Source: Patulibacter americanus DSM 16676 (GTDB lineage Bacteria > Actinomycetota > Thermoleophilia > Solirubrobacterales > Solirubrobacteraceae). Taken from it: a DNA stretch of 64,000 nt. Positions 8,021-16,132 of the stretch are shown here, one piece after another. Every line of letters starts with the position of its first letter. Position 1 is the first letter of the stretch. A program made the translations under genes and the position numbers. The notes beneath the pieces are model-generated. The model did not search any database. It was not told where the DNA came from and saw only the letters and a list, made by a program, of their open reading frames with translations. The stretch is taken from assembly GCF_000420025.1 (NCBI RefSeq), contig NZ_ATUD01000001.1, forward strand, positions 496,001 through 560,000, given 5' to 3'.

Positions 8021-8154
8021 GCGGCGTCGCGGCCGGGCCCGGCGGCCAGGGCCGGCCTGCGACGCGACGGGCCTCGACGGCCGCGACCGCGCGCCCGCCG
8101 CGCCGTCCTGGCGTCCCACGGCCCACCGGCGGCGACGTGCCATGCTCGAAGGCC

Positions 8155-8886
8155 ATGAGCGAGCCCACCGACCTCGTCACCCCGCCCTCCGACGTCACCG
8201 TCGCGGAGGGCACGAAGCGCGGCACCGCGACGTCCCGCATCCCGACGCGCGTGCAGACCGCGATCGCGCGGCGCATGGCCGAGGTCCGCGCCACGGTGCC
8301 GACCTGGACGGCCACGATCGACGCCGACGTCGAGGAGCTGACCGTCGCGCTGAGCGGGGACGTCGAGCTCGTGGACGCCGTGGCGCGCGCCACCGGCATC
8401 GCCCTCGTCGAGCACGAGCGCGTCAACGGCGCGTGGCGCGACGGCCGGCTCGAGACGTGGACGCAGGCGAACATCGCGCTCGCCGTCGACCTCGAGGGCG
8501 CCTCCATCGTGCTGCCGACGCTGCCGGATGCCGGGACGCAGCCCCTGGCCGCGCTCTCCGCGCGCCGCCGCAGCGTGGTCCAGAAGGCGCACGAGGGGAC
8601 GCTGCGCGCGCCCGACAGCGCGGGCGCCACCTTCGCCCTGATCGACGGCGGTGCCGCGGGCCCCGACCGCTTCGACGCGATCATGCCCCCCGGCACCGGC
8701 GCGTGCCTGGCGCTCGGTGCACCTCGGCGCCGCCCCTGGGTGATCGGCGAGCAGATCGTGCCCCGCCACGTCGTCTCGCTCACCCTGACGGCCGACCACC
8801 GGGTGATCTACCCCTCGCACGGCGGCGCGTTCCTCCGCCGCGTCGCGGACCTCCTCGAGGACCCGACGACGGTCCTGCGCGACTAG
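8155..8886 (+). CDS. E2-like acyltransferase domain protein without lipoyl domain
   Basis: 243 residues, catalytic domain only. The start SRIPTRVQTAIARRMAEVRATVPTW parallels the core of the preceding E2 (SRVERLVADRMTQSRTTIPDF). It shares the LxVDxxGxxIxLPTLxDA segment and ends with TADHRVIYPSHGGAFLRRV, so the catalytic His is kept but the following residues (normally DG or YGA) are changed. There is no lipoyl or linker sequence. The ATG at 8155 follows the E2 stop by 134 bp, and the gene looks like a diverged duplicate of it. It may be a structural subunit of the E2 core or use a CoA substrate directly; neither can be shown here. Confidence 0.7.
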   Translation: MSEPTDLVTPPSDVTVAEGTKRGTATSRIPTRVQTAIARRMAEVRATVPTWTATIDADVEELTVALSGDVELVDAVARATGIALVEHERVNGAWRDGRLETWTQANIALAVDLEGASIVLPTLPDAGTQPLAALSARRRSVVQKAHEGTLRAPDSAGATFALIDGGAAGPDRFDAIMPPGTGACLALGAPRRRPWVIGEQIVPRHVVSLTLTADHRVIYPSHGGAFLRRVADLLEDPTTVLRD

Positions 8887-8899
8887 GAGCGCCGCCGCC

Positions 8900-8945
8900 C
8901 CGCCCCGCCGGTCCCGCCCCGCCGGTCCCGCCCCCGCCCCGCCGG
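8900..8945. repeat. Short GC-rich direct repeats between convergent genes
   Basis: The motif CCCCGCCGGTCCCG is present twice in tandem, with degenerate flanking copies, between the E2-like gene and the convergent membrane gene. No terminator with a T-run is visible. Confidence 0.5.
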
Positions 8946-8991
8946 CCTCCACGGCGTGCGGCACGGGCGGCGAGTCCCGCCGGCTCCACCC

Positions 8992-9642
8992 CTACGGCGT
9001 GCGGCGGACCATCGGCCGCGGCGGACCGGCCGTCCCGCCGGCCTGGTCGTTCGGCCGCGTGTCGTCGTCCTTGCGGGCGCGGTAGCCGCCGCGGTCGGGA
9101 CGCACGACGGTGCACCACGCGCGCTCGGGCGAGCGCGTCGGGAAGCAGACCCGCAGGATGCTCGGCGCCAGGCGGCGCGCGTCGTAGGTGCGCAGCCGCG
9201 CCTTCGTGTACTCCGGTGCGCGGCGCGCGGCCACGCGCTTGGCCTCGGCGACCATCCGCTCGACCTTCTCCCGCTCGGCGGTGAGCGCCGGCCGGTGCAC
9301 GATCCCGCCCACGAGCACCGCGACGACGCCGGCGACGAGCGCGAAGGTGGCCGCGCGGTCCCGGGCCACGATGCGCGGGAGCGACGGATCGCGCCGACGC
9401 AGGCTGCGCGCGCCCAGCGCCCCGCCGACCACGGCGAGCACCAGGTCGAACGCCACGAGCTGCGCGATCGTCGTCCACGACACGCCTCCGTCGCCCTTCA
9501 CCGGCAGGAGCGCGAGCAGCCCCGCCTGCGCGAGGACCGCCAGCACGAACGCGAGCCGCGCGCTCTCCCCGCGCAGGCGCCAGCGCAGGCGGGCCAGCCA
9601 CAGCGGCGGCTCGCGAGCGAGGGTGGATCCGGGGCGCCACAT
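8992..9642 (-). CDS. Membrane protein of unknown function
   Basis: 216 residues from an ATG at 9642, divergent from the deacetylase gene. Three hydrophobic stretches are visible: LAFVLAVLAQAGLLALLPV, IAQLVAFDLVLAVVGGALGA and AATFALVAGVVAVLVGGIV. They are followed by a charged C-terminal half with an Arg-rich end (RRTP). A helical stretch after the last membrane segment (LTAEREKVERMVAEAKRVAA) could be coiled coil. Topology suggests an exposed C-terminal domain of about 100 residues. No family is recognised. Confidence 0.65.
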   Translation of the reverse strand: MWRPGSTLAREPPLWLARLRWRLRGESARLAFVLAVLAQAGLLALLPVKGDGGVSWTTIAQLVAFDLVLAVVGGALGARSLRRRDPSLPRIVARDRAATFALVAGVVAVLVGGIVHRPALTAEREKVERMVAEAKRVAARRAPEYTKARLRTYDARRLAPSILRVCFPTRSPERAWCTVVRPDRGGYRARKDDDTRPNDQAGGTAGPPRPMVRRTP

Positions 9643-9697
9643 CGCCCTGAGAGTAGCCGTGCGCGAGTCGCCGACCTCGTCCTCTACGGTGAGATGC

Positions 9698-10954
9698 GTG
9701 GCCCCCTCCGGACCCCCCACCGGCCCCGCCGAGCACTCCGATCCGTCCGACGGACCCCGACGCCGGGAGGCCGCCGACTGGGATTGGGGCGGCGGCTGGG
9801 AGTCCCCGGCCGAGCGCCGTCCGCTCCACGAGGACGGGGGCGAGGACGGTCCGCCGGACCCCGTCGCGACCGACCACGTCGCGGACGACGGCGCCCGCGG
9901 CGCGCAGGACGACGGCCGCTCCCGGGAGGACGCCGCCCAGAGGGACGACGCACACGGCGGCCACGCCGCGCGCGAAGCCGACCTGGGGCCCGCGGACGAC
10001 GCCGACGGGTCCGCATCTGCGCCGGGCGACACCGGTACCCGGCCCCGCCGGAGGCCCGTGGCCGCAGCCGGCGACCGACGCCGTCGCGGCGCCGCGGTCG
10101 CCGCGGCCCTTGCCGTGCTCGCGGTCGTCGCCGGGGCCGTCTTCGCCCTGACCGGCGGCGGCGACGGACCGGCCGCCGCGGGGGCCGACGGACAAGGCCT
10201 GCGGGCCGACGCCTCGGCGGCCTCCGCCGCCGCGGCCGACCGCATCGAGCAGGCCGCGGCGCTCGAGCGCTACGCCCGGATCGGTCGGCCGATCTACTGC
10301 GGCGCGGGACGGAAGCCGTGGGTCGCGCTGACCTTCGACGACGGCCCCGGCGAGCTCTCGCCCCGGTTCATCACGCTGCTCTCGAAGGAGCGGGTGCCCG
10401 CCACGATGTTCCGGATCGGCCGCAACGTGCCGGGCCACGAGGAGTACGTGAAGGTCCAGCGCAACCTGGGCTGGGACTCCGGCACCCACACGCAGAACCA
10501 CCCGTTCCTCGCGAGGCTGAGCGCAAAGGAGCAGCGCGCCGAGATCGAGGCCGGCAACCGCGCGAGCGAGGTCGTGCTCGGCCGTCCCGCCGCGCTGTTC
10601 CGCCCCCCGTACGAGTCGCACGACCGCGACACGGACCGCATCGTCGAGGAGCACGGCATGGTCGAGGTGCTCTGGAACGTCGACACGCAGGACGCGCTGG
10701 GCACCACGAGCGCGGACGAGATCGTCGAGACCGCGAAGAAGGGCATGCGGCCCGGCTCGATCATCCTCATGCACGAGGTCAAGCCGAACACGCTGGCCGC
10801 GATGCCGCGGATCATCGCCGCGCTGCGCGAGAAGGGCCTGGAGCCCGTGACCGTGAGCCGCATGCTGGCCGAGGACGGCCCCACCGAGCGCCAGCTCCAG
10901 CAGGGCTACGACGGCTGCAGCGTCGACCTGACCCCGGGGAAGGCGGCCTCGTGA
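9698..10954 (+). CDS. Membrane-anchored polysaccharide deacetylase (NodB domain)
   Basis: Removes acetyl groups from a cell-wall or extracellular polysaccharide. It has 418 residues. There is a long cytoplasmic lead of about 130 residues, acidic and rich in Asp/Gly/Arg, then one membrane helix (AAVAAALAVLAVVAGAVFAL), then the NodB domain outside. All five catalytic motifs are seen: TFDDGP, THTQNHP, RPPYES, VDTQD and ILMHE. In motif 4 the usual DxxDW is WNVDTQD. Starts at 9689 or 9698 (both GTG) are possible. Its stop overlaps the lipB start (GTGA), so the two are translationally coupled. Confidence 0.85.
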   Translation: MAPSGPPTGPAEHSDPSDGPRRREAADWDWGGGWESPAERRPLHEDGGEDGPPDPVATDHVADDGARGAQDDGRSREDAAQRDDAHGGHAAREADLGPADDADGSASAPGDTGTRPRRRPVAAAGDRRRRGAAVAAALAVLAVVAGAVFALTGGGDGPAAAGADGQGLRADASAASAAAADRIEQAAALERYARIGRPIYCGAGRKPWVALTFDDGPGELSPRFITLLSKERVPATMFRIGRNVPGHEEYVKVQRNLGWDSGTHTQNHPFLARLSAKEQRAEIEAGNRASEVVLGRPAALFRPPYESHDRDTDRIVEEHGMVEVLWNVDTQDALGTTSADEIVETAKKGMRPGSIILMHEVKPNTLAAMPRIIAALREKGLEPVTVSRMLAEDGPTERQLQQGYDGCSVDLTPGKAAS

Positions 10955-11778
10955 GCGACCCGCACGCGACCCCGGGGCCGACGGACGCCCCCGCTCCCGC
11001 CGCCGTGCGCCCCGACGACGCGCCCGCTCGCGTCGCGCTCGCCGACGGCGGCCCGATCGGCGTGGCCTGGCTCGGGACGGTCCCCTACGCCGAGGCGCTC
11101 GACCTGCAGGAGCGGCTGCGCGACGCGCGCATCGCCGGCGCGATCGGCGACACCGTCCTGCTGCTCCAGCACCCGCCGGTCTACACCCGCGGCCGGCGCG
11201 CCAGCCCGGAGGAGCTGCCCATGGGGAGCGATTGGTACGCCGCCCGGGGGATCGAGATCGTCGACGTGCGGCGCGGCGGCAAGGTCACCTTCCACGGCCC
11301 CGGCCAGCTCGTGGGCTACGTCCTCGTCCGCACGGGCGACGTGATCGCGATCGTCCGCGCGCTGGAGCGGGCGATGGTCGCCGTCGCCCGCGCCCACGGC
11401 GTCGACGCCCGCGGCCGCAACGACGAGGGCATCGAGTACACCGGCGTGTGGGTGGAGGGCCGCAAGGTCGGCTCGATCGGCCTGCACCTCTCCCGCGGCG
11501 TGACGACCCACGGCGTCGGCCTGAACGTCGTCACCGACCTCGACCCGTTCGGCTGGATCGTCCCCTGCGGCCTGACGGAGCCGATGACCTCGATCGCCCG
11601 CGAGACGTCGGCCCCGGACCTGGGGTCGGACCCGGCGCTCGACGCCGCGGCGGTCGTCCGCTCCGTCGGCGAGGAGTTCGCCGCGGCGCTCGGCCGCGAG
11701 CTCGGGGCGGCGACGGAGCCTGCGGACGCGGACGCGCTGCGCGCCGCGGCCGACGCCGTGCGCCCCGCGGGCGCCTGA
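10951..11778 (+). CDS. lipB: Octanoyl-[acyl carrier protein]:protein octanoyltransferase
   Basis: Transfers octanoate from ACP to lipoyl domains, the first step of lipoate synthesis. It has 275 residues, somewhat longer than usual because of a roughly 30-residue Pro/Ala-rich lead. Motifs are LLLQHPPVYTRGRRA, RRGGKVTFHGPGQLVGY, GRKVGSIGLHLSRGVTTHG with the catalytic Lys, and the nucleophilic Cys in WIVPCGL. The GTG at 10951 overlaps the stop of the deacetylase gene. It is followed, after a gap holding hairpin copy B, by lipA. Confidence 0.92.
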   Translation: MSDPHATPGPTDAPAPAAVRPDDAPARVALADGGPIGVAWLGTVPYAEALDLQERLRDARIAGAIGDTVLLLQHPPVYTRGRRASPEELPMGSDWYAARGIEIVDVRRGGKVTFHGPGQLVGYVLVRTGDVIAIVRALERAMVAVARAHGVDARGRNDEGIEYTGVWVEGRKVGSIGLHLSRGVTTHGVGLNVVTDLDPFGWIVPCGLTEPMTSIARETSAPDLGSDPALDAAAVVRSVGEEFAAALGRELGAATEPADADALRAAADAVRPAGA

Positions 11779-11850
11779 GCGCCCCTTTCGAGCGGGCTGG
11801 AACCCCGTCCGTCGGCCACGCGGACGCGCCCACGGGCGCTCCTCGCGGAC

Positions 11851-11890
11851 CACTACGAATATGCACAGCCGGCTTGTCATATCCAGACTG
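11851..11890 (+). repeat. 40-nt hairpin element, copy B
   Basis: Same geometry as the element at 1999-2038: 13-nt arms CACTACGAATATG and CATATCCAGACTG around a 14-nt spacer that ends GGCTTGT, followed by CCGCGCGGG. About 28 of 40 positions match copy A. The arms pair at 9 of 13 positions (against 13 of 13 in copy A). It lies 150 bp upstream of the lipA start. Confidence 0.6.
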
Positions 11891-12040
11891 CCGCGCGGGC
11901 TCGGCCACCCCGTCCGCCGAGGCACGTCCGGGCCGCCTGCCCGGGCCCGCGCGGCCCGGGCGCCGTGAGACCCGACACGCGACCGGTCAACACCCCCCAT
12001 CCTGGTCGGGTTTCGGGGCGTGCGCGCTACGCTGGAAGGC

Positions 12041-13078
12041 GTGTCCGAGTCCCCGAACGCGCAGCTCCCGGTCCGGCAGACGCGGTCCCGCGCCAAACCG
12101 GGCGGGATGGACGTCGCGAAGGTCCTCGGGACCAACACGATCGCCTACCGCGAGCGCAAGCCGGCCTGGTTCAAGGTCCCCGCGCCCGGCTCCCCGAAGT
12201 ACCGGGAGCTGAAGGAGACGATCAAGGCCAACAACCTCAACACGGTCTGCTCCGAGGCCGCGTGCCCGAACATCGGCGAGTGCTGGGAGCGCGGCACTGC
12301 GACGTTCATGATCCTCGGCGACACCTGCACGCGCCGCTGCGGGTTCTGCCACGTCATGACCGGCACGCCGACGTGGAACGACCCGCTCGAGCCCGCCCGC
12401 GTGGCGCGCTCGATCTCGATGATGGGCCTGCGCCACGCCGTCGTCACGTCCGTCGACCGCGACGACCTGCCCGACTACGGCTCGCGCATCTGGGCCGCCA
12501 CGATCAACCAGATCCGGCGCCAGTCGCCGGACACGAAGATCGAGACGCTGACCCCGGACTTCCGCGGCGAGGAGATGCCGCTGGCCACCGTGATCAACGC
12601 GGGGCCGGACGTCTTCAACCACAACGTCGAGGTCGTCCCGCGGCTCTACCAGATCGCCCGTCGCGGCTCGACGTTCATCCGCTCCTGCCGGGTGCTGAAG
12701 AACGCGTCCGACATGAACGCCGCCGGCATGGGCTCCCCCGGGATGAAGACGAAGTCGGGGCTGATGGTCGGCCTGGGCGAGAGCTTCGCCGAGGTCGTCG
12801 AGACGATGAAGATGCTGCGCGCCGTCGACGTGCAGATCATGACCATCGGCCAGTACCTGCGGCCGACGGAGAACCACCTGCCGATCGTGCGCTACTGGCA
12901 CCCGGACGAGTTCGACGAGCTCGCCCGCATCGGCATGGAGGAGCTGGGCTTCGAGCACGTCGCCGCCGGTCCGCTCGTGCGCTCGAGCTACCACGCCGAC
13001 GAGCACGTCAAGCAGGACCAGCCGGGCGTCGGCCCGCTCGCCGCCCCCGCGACGTCCGAGCCCGTTGTCGCCGCCTGA
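12041..13078 (+). CDS. lipA: Lipoyl synthase
   Basis: Radical-SAM enzyme that inserts two sulfurs into octanoyl-lipoyl domains. It has 345 residues from a GTG. The auxiliary-cluster motif CSEAACPNIGECW (C-x4-C-x5-C) and the radical-SAM motif CTRRCGFCHV (C-x3-C-x2-C) are intact, as are TSVDRDDLPDYG, FNHNVEVV, KSGLMVGLGE and the C-terminal RSSYHADEH, which carries the conserved RSSY. lipB lies upstream, with lpd and E2 nearby. The last 14 bp overlap the next gene. Confidence 0.95.
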   Translation: MSESPNAQLPVRQTRSRAKPGGMDVAKVLGTNTIAYRERKPAWFKVPAPGSPKYRELKETIKANNLNTVCSEAACPNIGECWERGTATFMILGDTCTRRCGFCHVMTGTPTWNDPLEPARVARSISMMGLRHAVVTSVDRDDLPDYGSRIWAATINQIRRQSPDTKIETLTPDFRGEEMPLATVINAGPDVFNHNVEVVPRLYQIARRGSTFIRSCRVLKNASDMNAAGMGSPGMKTKSGLMVGLGESFAEVVETMKMLRAVDVQIMTIGQYLRPTENHLPIVRYWHPDEFDELARIGMEELGFEHVAAGPLVRSSYHADEHVKQDQPGVGPLAAPATSEPVVAA

Positions 13079-13574
13079 GCCCGACGCGCCGGCGCTGGGC
13101 GGCGATCCGCCGGCGTTCGCGCCGGCGGACGACGCCGTCGCCACGGGGCCGATCGAGCTGCCCGTCCGGGTGCGGTTCCTCGAGTGCGACCCGCAGGGCG
13201 TGCTCGCGCACCCGCGGTACCTCGACCTGTTCGACGACACCTACATGCGGCTGAACACGACCCGCCTGGGCGGGTTCGCGGCACTCATGCAGGGCGGGAT
13301 CGAGACGCTCGTCGTCAAGACCGAGGTCGAGTTCGCCAAGTCCGCCCGCGCCGAGGAGGAGCTGCTCGTGACGCTCGACCTCGAGCGCCTCGGCCGCTCC
13401 TCCGTCACCCTCCGCTACCGCGCGACGGGCCAGGACGACGGCGAGCTGCGCGCGCAGGCGAAGACGACCTACGTCTGCGCGCTCGTCGGCCAGGGGAGGT
13501 CGGCCCCGTTCCCCCGCTGGATGCGCGAGCGCTATCTCGCGCTCGGCGGGCCGGGCTCCGACGCGCAGGCCTAG
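13065..13574 (+). CDS. 4-hydroxybenzoyl-CoA thioesterase-family (hot-dog) protein
   Basis: 169 residues from a TTG that overlaps the end of lipA by 14 bp. After a Pro/Ala-rich lead of about 30 residues comes the 4HBT/YbgC signature VRFLECDPQGVLAHPRYLDL (residues 36-55), with the likely catalytic Asp in ECDPQG, then VVKTEVEFAKSA and SVTLRYRATGQ strands of a hot-dog fold. It probably hydrolyses an acyl-CoA. Its stop codon overlaps that of the convergent glycosyltransferase gene (13571-13574). Confidence 0.82.
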   Translation: MSPPEPDAPALGGDPPAFAPADDAVATGPIELPVRVRFLECDPQGVLAHPRYLDLFDDTYMRLNTTRLGGFAALMQGGIETLVVKTEVEFAKSARAEEELLVTLDLERLGRSSVTLRYRATGQDDGELRAQAKTTYVCALVGQGRSAPFPRWMRERYLALGGPGSDAQA

Positions 13575-14758
13575 TACTCGCGGCCGCGCCAGGACCGGTC
13601 GGGCACGAACACCGCGCGGGTGAACGCCGCCACGACGGGGACGTCGAGCAGCGGTGCGAGCCACGCGGGGTCCGGGGCTCGCCGCGGCGCGAGGCCCCGG
13701 ACCGTCCGCCGGAGCACCACGGCCCGGGCTATCAACAACGCGGCGTCGACCGCGTCGGCGCGGCCCACCGCCAGCCGCAGCCAGGGCAGGGCCTGGGCGA
13801 CCCAGAGCACCGTCAGGTCCACCGCCATCCAGCCGCGCCCGGTGACGTCGGCGCCGGTGATCGCCCGCCGCTGCACCCGCCAGGAGGAGGCCCGGCCGGG
13901 GGACGGCCGCACGTCGGCCAGCGCGGTGGCGTCGGCACCCGCCACGAGCCACCCGCGGCCGGCCAGGGCCCGGGCGAGCGCGATGTCGTCCGTCAGGCCC
14001 CCCGCCCCGAGCGCGAACCCGCCGGCCTCGCGCAACGGCCGGGCGCGGGCGCAGAGCAGCCGGCCGTTCGCCGTCGCCCGCGACGGCTGGGGCTCCGGCC
14101 CGCGCACGTCGGTCGGCCCGAACCGCAGAGGCACCGTCGCGGCGAATCCGGCGTGGACCGCGCGATCCACCCCGTGCGGCGGATCGACCCGCGGAGCGGC
14201 GCTCAGCAGGACCGGACGACGCCCCTCGGCCTCGCGCCGGCGCAGCTCGCCCACGAGGGCCGCCACGAGGCCGGGTCGGGGGCGCACGTCGGCGTCGACC
14301 GCGACGACCACCTCGCCCGCGGCGGCACGCAGGCCCTGCTCGAGCGCCCACGGCTTCCCGATCCGCCCCGGCGGCGGCTCCTGGCCCGCGATCACCGTCG
14401 CCCCGTGCGCCCGGGCGACCGCGGCGGTGTCGTCCGTGGAGCGGTCGTCGATCACGAGCAACTCGTCGGTCCACCCGTCCGCCGCGAGTGCGTCGAGGCA
14501 CGGGCCGATCCGGGCCGCCTCGTTGCGTGCGGGGACGAGGACGGTGACCCGAGGGCGGTCCGCCGCGCGGGCGCCGTCCGCCGCACGGGGGCCGTCCGCC
14601 GCACGGGGGCCGTCCGCCGCACGGGGGCCGTCCCCGGGGGCCAGAGGCGCGTCGTCGCCCGTCCCCACCGGCGCCGTCAGCCGCGCGGACGGGCCGAGCG
14701 TGCGGGCCGCGCGGGCCAGGACGATGGCGGCGACGGCGATGCGGAGCGGGTGGGCCAC
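13571..14758 (-). CDS. Family 2 glycosyltransferase, membrane-anchored
   Basis: 395 residues from a GTG at 14758. An N-terminal hydrophobic helix (LRIAVAAIVLARAAR) is followed by an unusual linker with three to four GPRAAD repeats. The GT-A domain follows: VTVLVPARNEAARIGPCLDA, LLVIDDRSTDDTA, a DxD-like VVAVDADVRP, and TDDIALARAL. The C-terminal part holds WRVQRRAITG, the QxxRW-like region, and hydrophobic stretches. The layout resembles HpnB-type or carotenoid-associated glycosyltransferases; acceptor unknown. It is convergent with the thioesterase, with overlapping stop codons. Confidence 0.78.
   Translation of the reverse strand: MAHPLRIAVAAIVLARAARTLGPSARLTAPVGTGDDAPLAPGDGPRAADGPRAADGPRAADGARAADRPRVTVLVPARNEAARIGPCLDALAADGWTDELLVIDDRSTDDTAAVARAHGATVIAGQEPPPGRIGKPWALEQGLRAAAGEVVVAVDADVRPRPGLVAALVGELRRREAEGRRPVLLSAAPRVDPPHGVDRAVHAGFAATVPLRFGPTDVRGPEPQPSRATANGRLLCARARPLREAGGFALGAGGLTDDIALARALAGRGWLVAGADATALADVRPSPGRASSWRVQRRAITGADVTGRGWMAVDLTVLWVAQALPWLRLAVGRADAVDAALLIARAVVLRRTVRGLAPRRAPDPAWLAPLLDVPVVAAFTRAVFVPDRSWRGREY
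14555..14626 (-). repeat. In-frame 18-bp tandem repeat in the glycosyltransferase gene
   Basis: Three identical copies of GCCGTCCGCCGCACGGGG (plus strand, 14573-14626), preceded by a degenerate copy (14555-14572) and followed by a partial one. Each unit is 18 bp and so adds six residues (GPRAAD) without changing the frame. Confidence 0.9.
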
Positions 14759-14857
14759 GCGTCCCACGCTAGAGCGCGCGGGGCGGCGTCCGGGCAAGAG
14801 CCGGTGAACGTGGCGCCGGGTTCCCTTCGGCCCGCGCACGCGGTACGGTGCCGTTGA

Positions 14858-14873
14858 CTGGCTGGCCAGCCAG
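14858..14873. promoter_or_regulatory. Perfect 16-bp palindrome upstream of the acyl-CoA dehydrogenase pair
   Basis: CTGGCTGGCCAGCCAG lies 42 bp before the ATG of the first dehydrogenase, right after a possible -35-like TTGACT at 14854. Its size and place suit a TetR-type repressor of fatty-acid or steroid catabolism genes. The regulator itself is not identified. Confidence 0.6.
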
Positions 14874-14914
14874 GAACGACGGACGACGCCCCCAGGGGCG
14901 CGGAGGAGCAGCAC

Positions 14915-16132
14915 ATGGACCTCAACGACGATCCCGAGCAGGGCGCGTTCCGCCAGCGCGTGCGCGGCTGGCTCGCCGAGCACGCGGCCGAGGCGCCCGT
15001 GGTGATGGGCGAGGGCGCCATCGCCGACGAGCACGAGCGGATCGACGCCTGGCGCGCGTGGCAGCGCAAGCTCGCCGACGCCGGCCTGTGCGGCGTCACC
15101 TGGCCCGAGGAGTTCGGCGGCCAGGGCAAGGGCCCGATCGAGCAGGTCATCGTCAACCAGGAGCTCGAGCGCGCCGGCGTCCCCGGGCCGCTGGACTTCA
15201 TCGGCCTGGGCATGATGGGCCCGGCGATCATCGTCCACGGCACGCAGGAGCAGAAGACCCGCCACCTCGGGCCGATGCTCCACGGCGACGAGGTCTTCTG
15301 CCAGCTCTTCTCCGAGCCCGCCGCCGGCTCCGACCTCGCCGGCGTCACGACGCGCGCGGTGCAGGCGGACGACGGCTCGTTCCGGATCACGGGCCAGAAG
15401 GTCTGGACGACGAACGCGCAGTTCTCCGCCTACGGCGTGCTCTTGGCCCGCACGGACGCCGACGTGCCGAAGCACAAGGGCCTGACGATGTTCCTCGTGC
15501 CGATGGACGCGCCGGGGATCACGATCCGTGGCCTGCGGCAGATCTCGGGCGAGGCGGAGTTCAACGAGGTCTTCCTCGACGACGTCGCCGTGCCTGCCGA
15601 TGCGGTCCTCGGCGACGTCGGCGGCGGCTGGACGACGGCGCTGACCGTCCTGATGTTCGAGCGCCTCTCGCTGGGCACGACCTCCGTCGGCTACAGCGCC
15701 GAGCGGTTCGCCCAGGCGATCGCCGCCGCCCCGGGCGCCCGGGAGGACGCCGACGTGCGCCAGCGCCTCGGCGCGCTGGGCACGGAGCTCATCGCCGGGC
15801 GCTTCGCCGGCCACCGGCTGCTCTCCGACCTGGCGGGCGGGCGCCTGCCCGGGCCCGAGTTCGGCCTGGGCAAGGTCACCGTGGTGCGCTCCGCCATCGA
15901 CGCAGGCGACCTGATCGCCGACGTCCTCGGCCCGGACGCGCTGGACGCGGACTCGGAGTGGGCGTACATGATCTCGTTCCTCCCCGGCCTGAAGTCGGCG
16001 GGCGGCACGGAGGAGATCCTCCGCAACACGATCGGCGAGCGCGTGCTGGGCCTCCCGCCCGAGCCGCGACGCGACAAGGGCGTGCCGTTCTCCGAGCTGC
16101 AGGCGCGCCAGACCGAAGGGACGGTGGCCTGA
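14915..16132 (+). CDS. Acyl-CoA dehydrogenase, catalytic subunit of a pair
   Basis: FAD enzyme for alpha-beta desaturation of an acyl-CoA. It has 405 residues, with GGAGGA upstream of the ATG. Motifs: LFSEPAAGSDLAG (substrate/FAD), GQKVWTTNAQFSAYG, VGGGWTTALTVLMFERLS, and near the end SAGGTEEILRNTIGERVLG, which holds the likely catalytic Glu. The size and the immediately following partner gene resemble actinobacterial heterotetrameric dehydrogenases such as the mycobacterial FadE pairs that act on steroid side chains. The substrate cannot be told here. Its TGA overlaps the next ATG (TGATG). Confidence 0.88.
   Translation: MDLNDDPEQGAFRQRVRGWLAEHAAEAPVVMGEGAIADEHERIDAWRAWQRKLADAGLCGVTWPEEFGGQGKGPIEQVIVNQELERAGVPGPLDFIGLGMMGPAIIVHGTQEQKTRHLGPMLHGDEVFCQLFSEPAAGSDLAGVTTRAVQADDGSFRITGQKVWTTNAQFSAYGVLLARTDADVPKHKGLTMFLVPMDAPGITIRGLRQISGEAEFNEVFLDDVAVPADAVLGDVGGGWTTALTVLMFERLSLGTTSVGYSAERFAQAIAAAPGAREDADVRQRLGALGTELIAGRFAGHRLLSDLAGGRLPGPEFGLGKVTVVRSAIDAGDLIADVLGPDALDADSEWAYMISFLPGLKSAGGTEEILRNTIGERVLGLPPEPRRDKGVPFSELQARQTEGTVA

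Noticed and set aside
14555..14640. CRISPR-like array
   Set aside because: 18-bp units are contiguous without spacers and lie in frame inside a glycosyltransferase gene.
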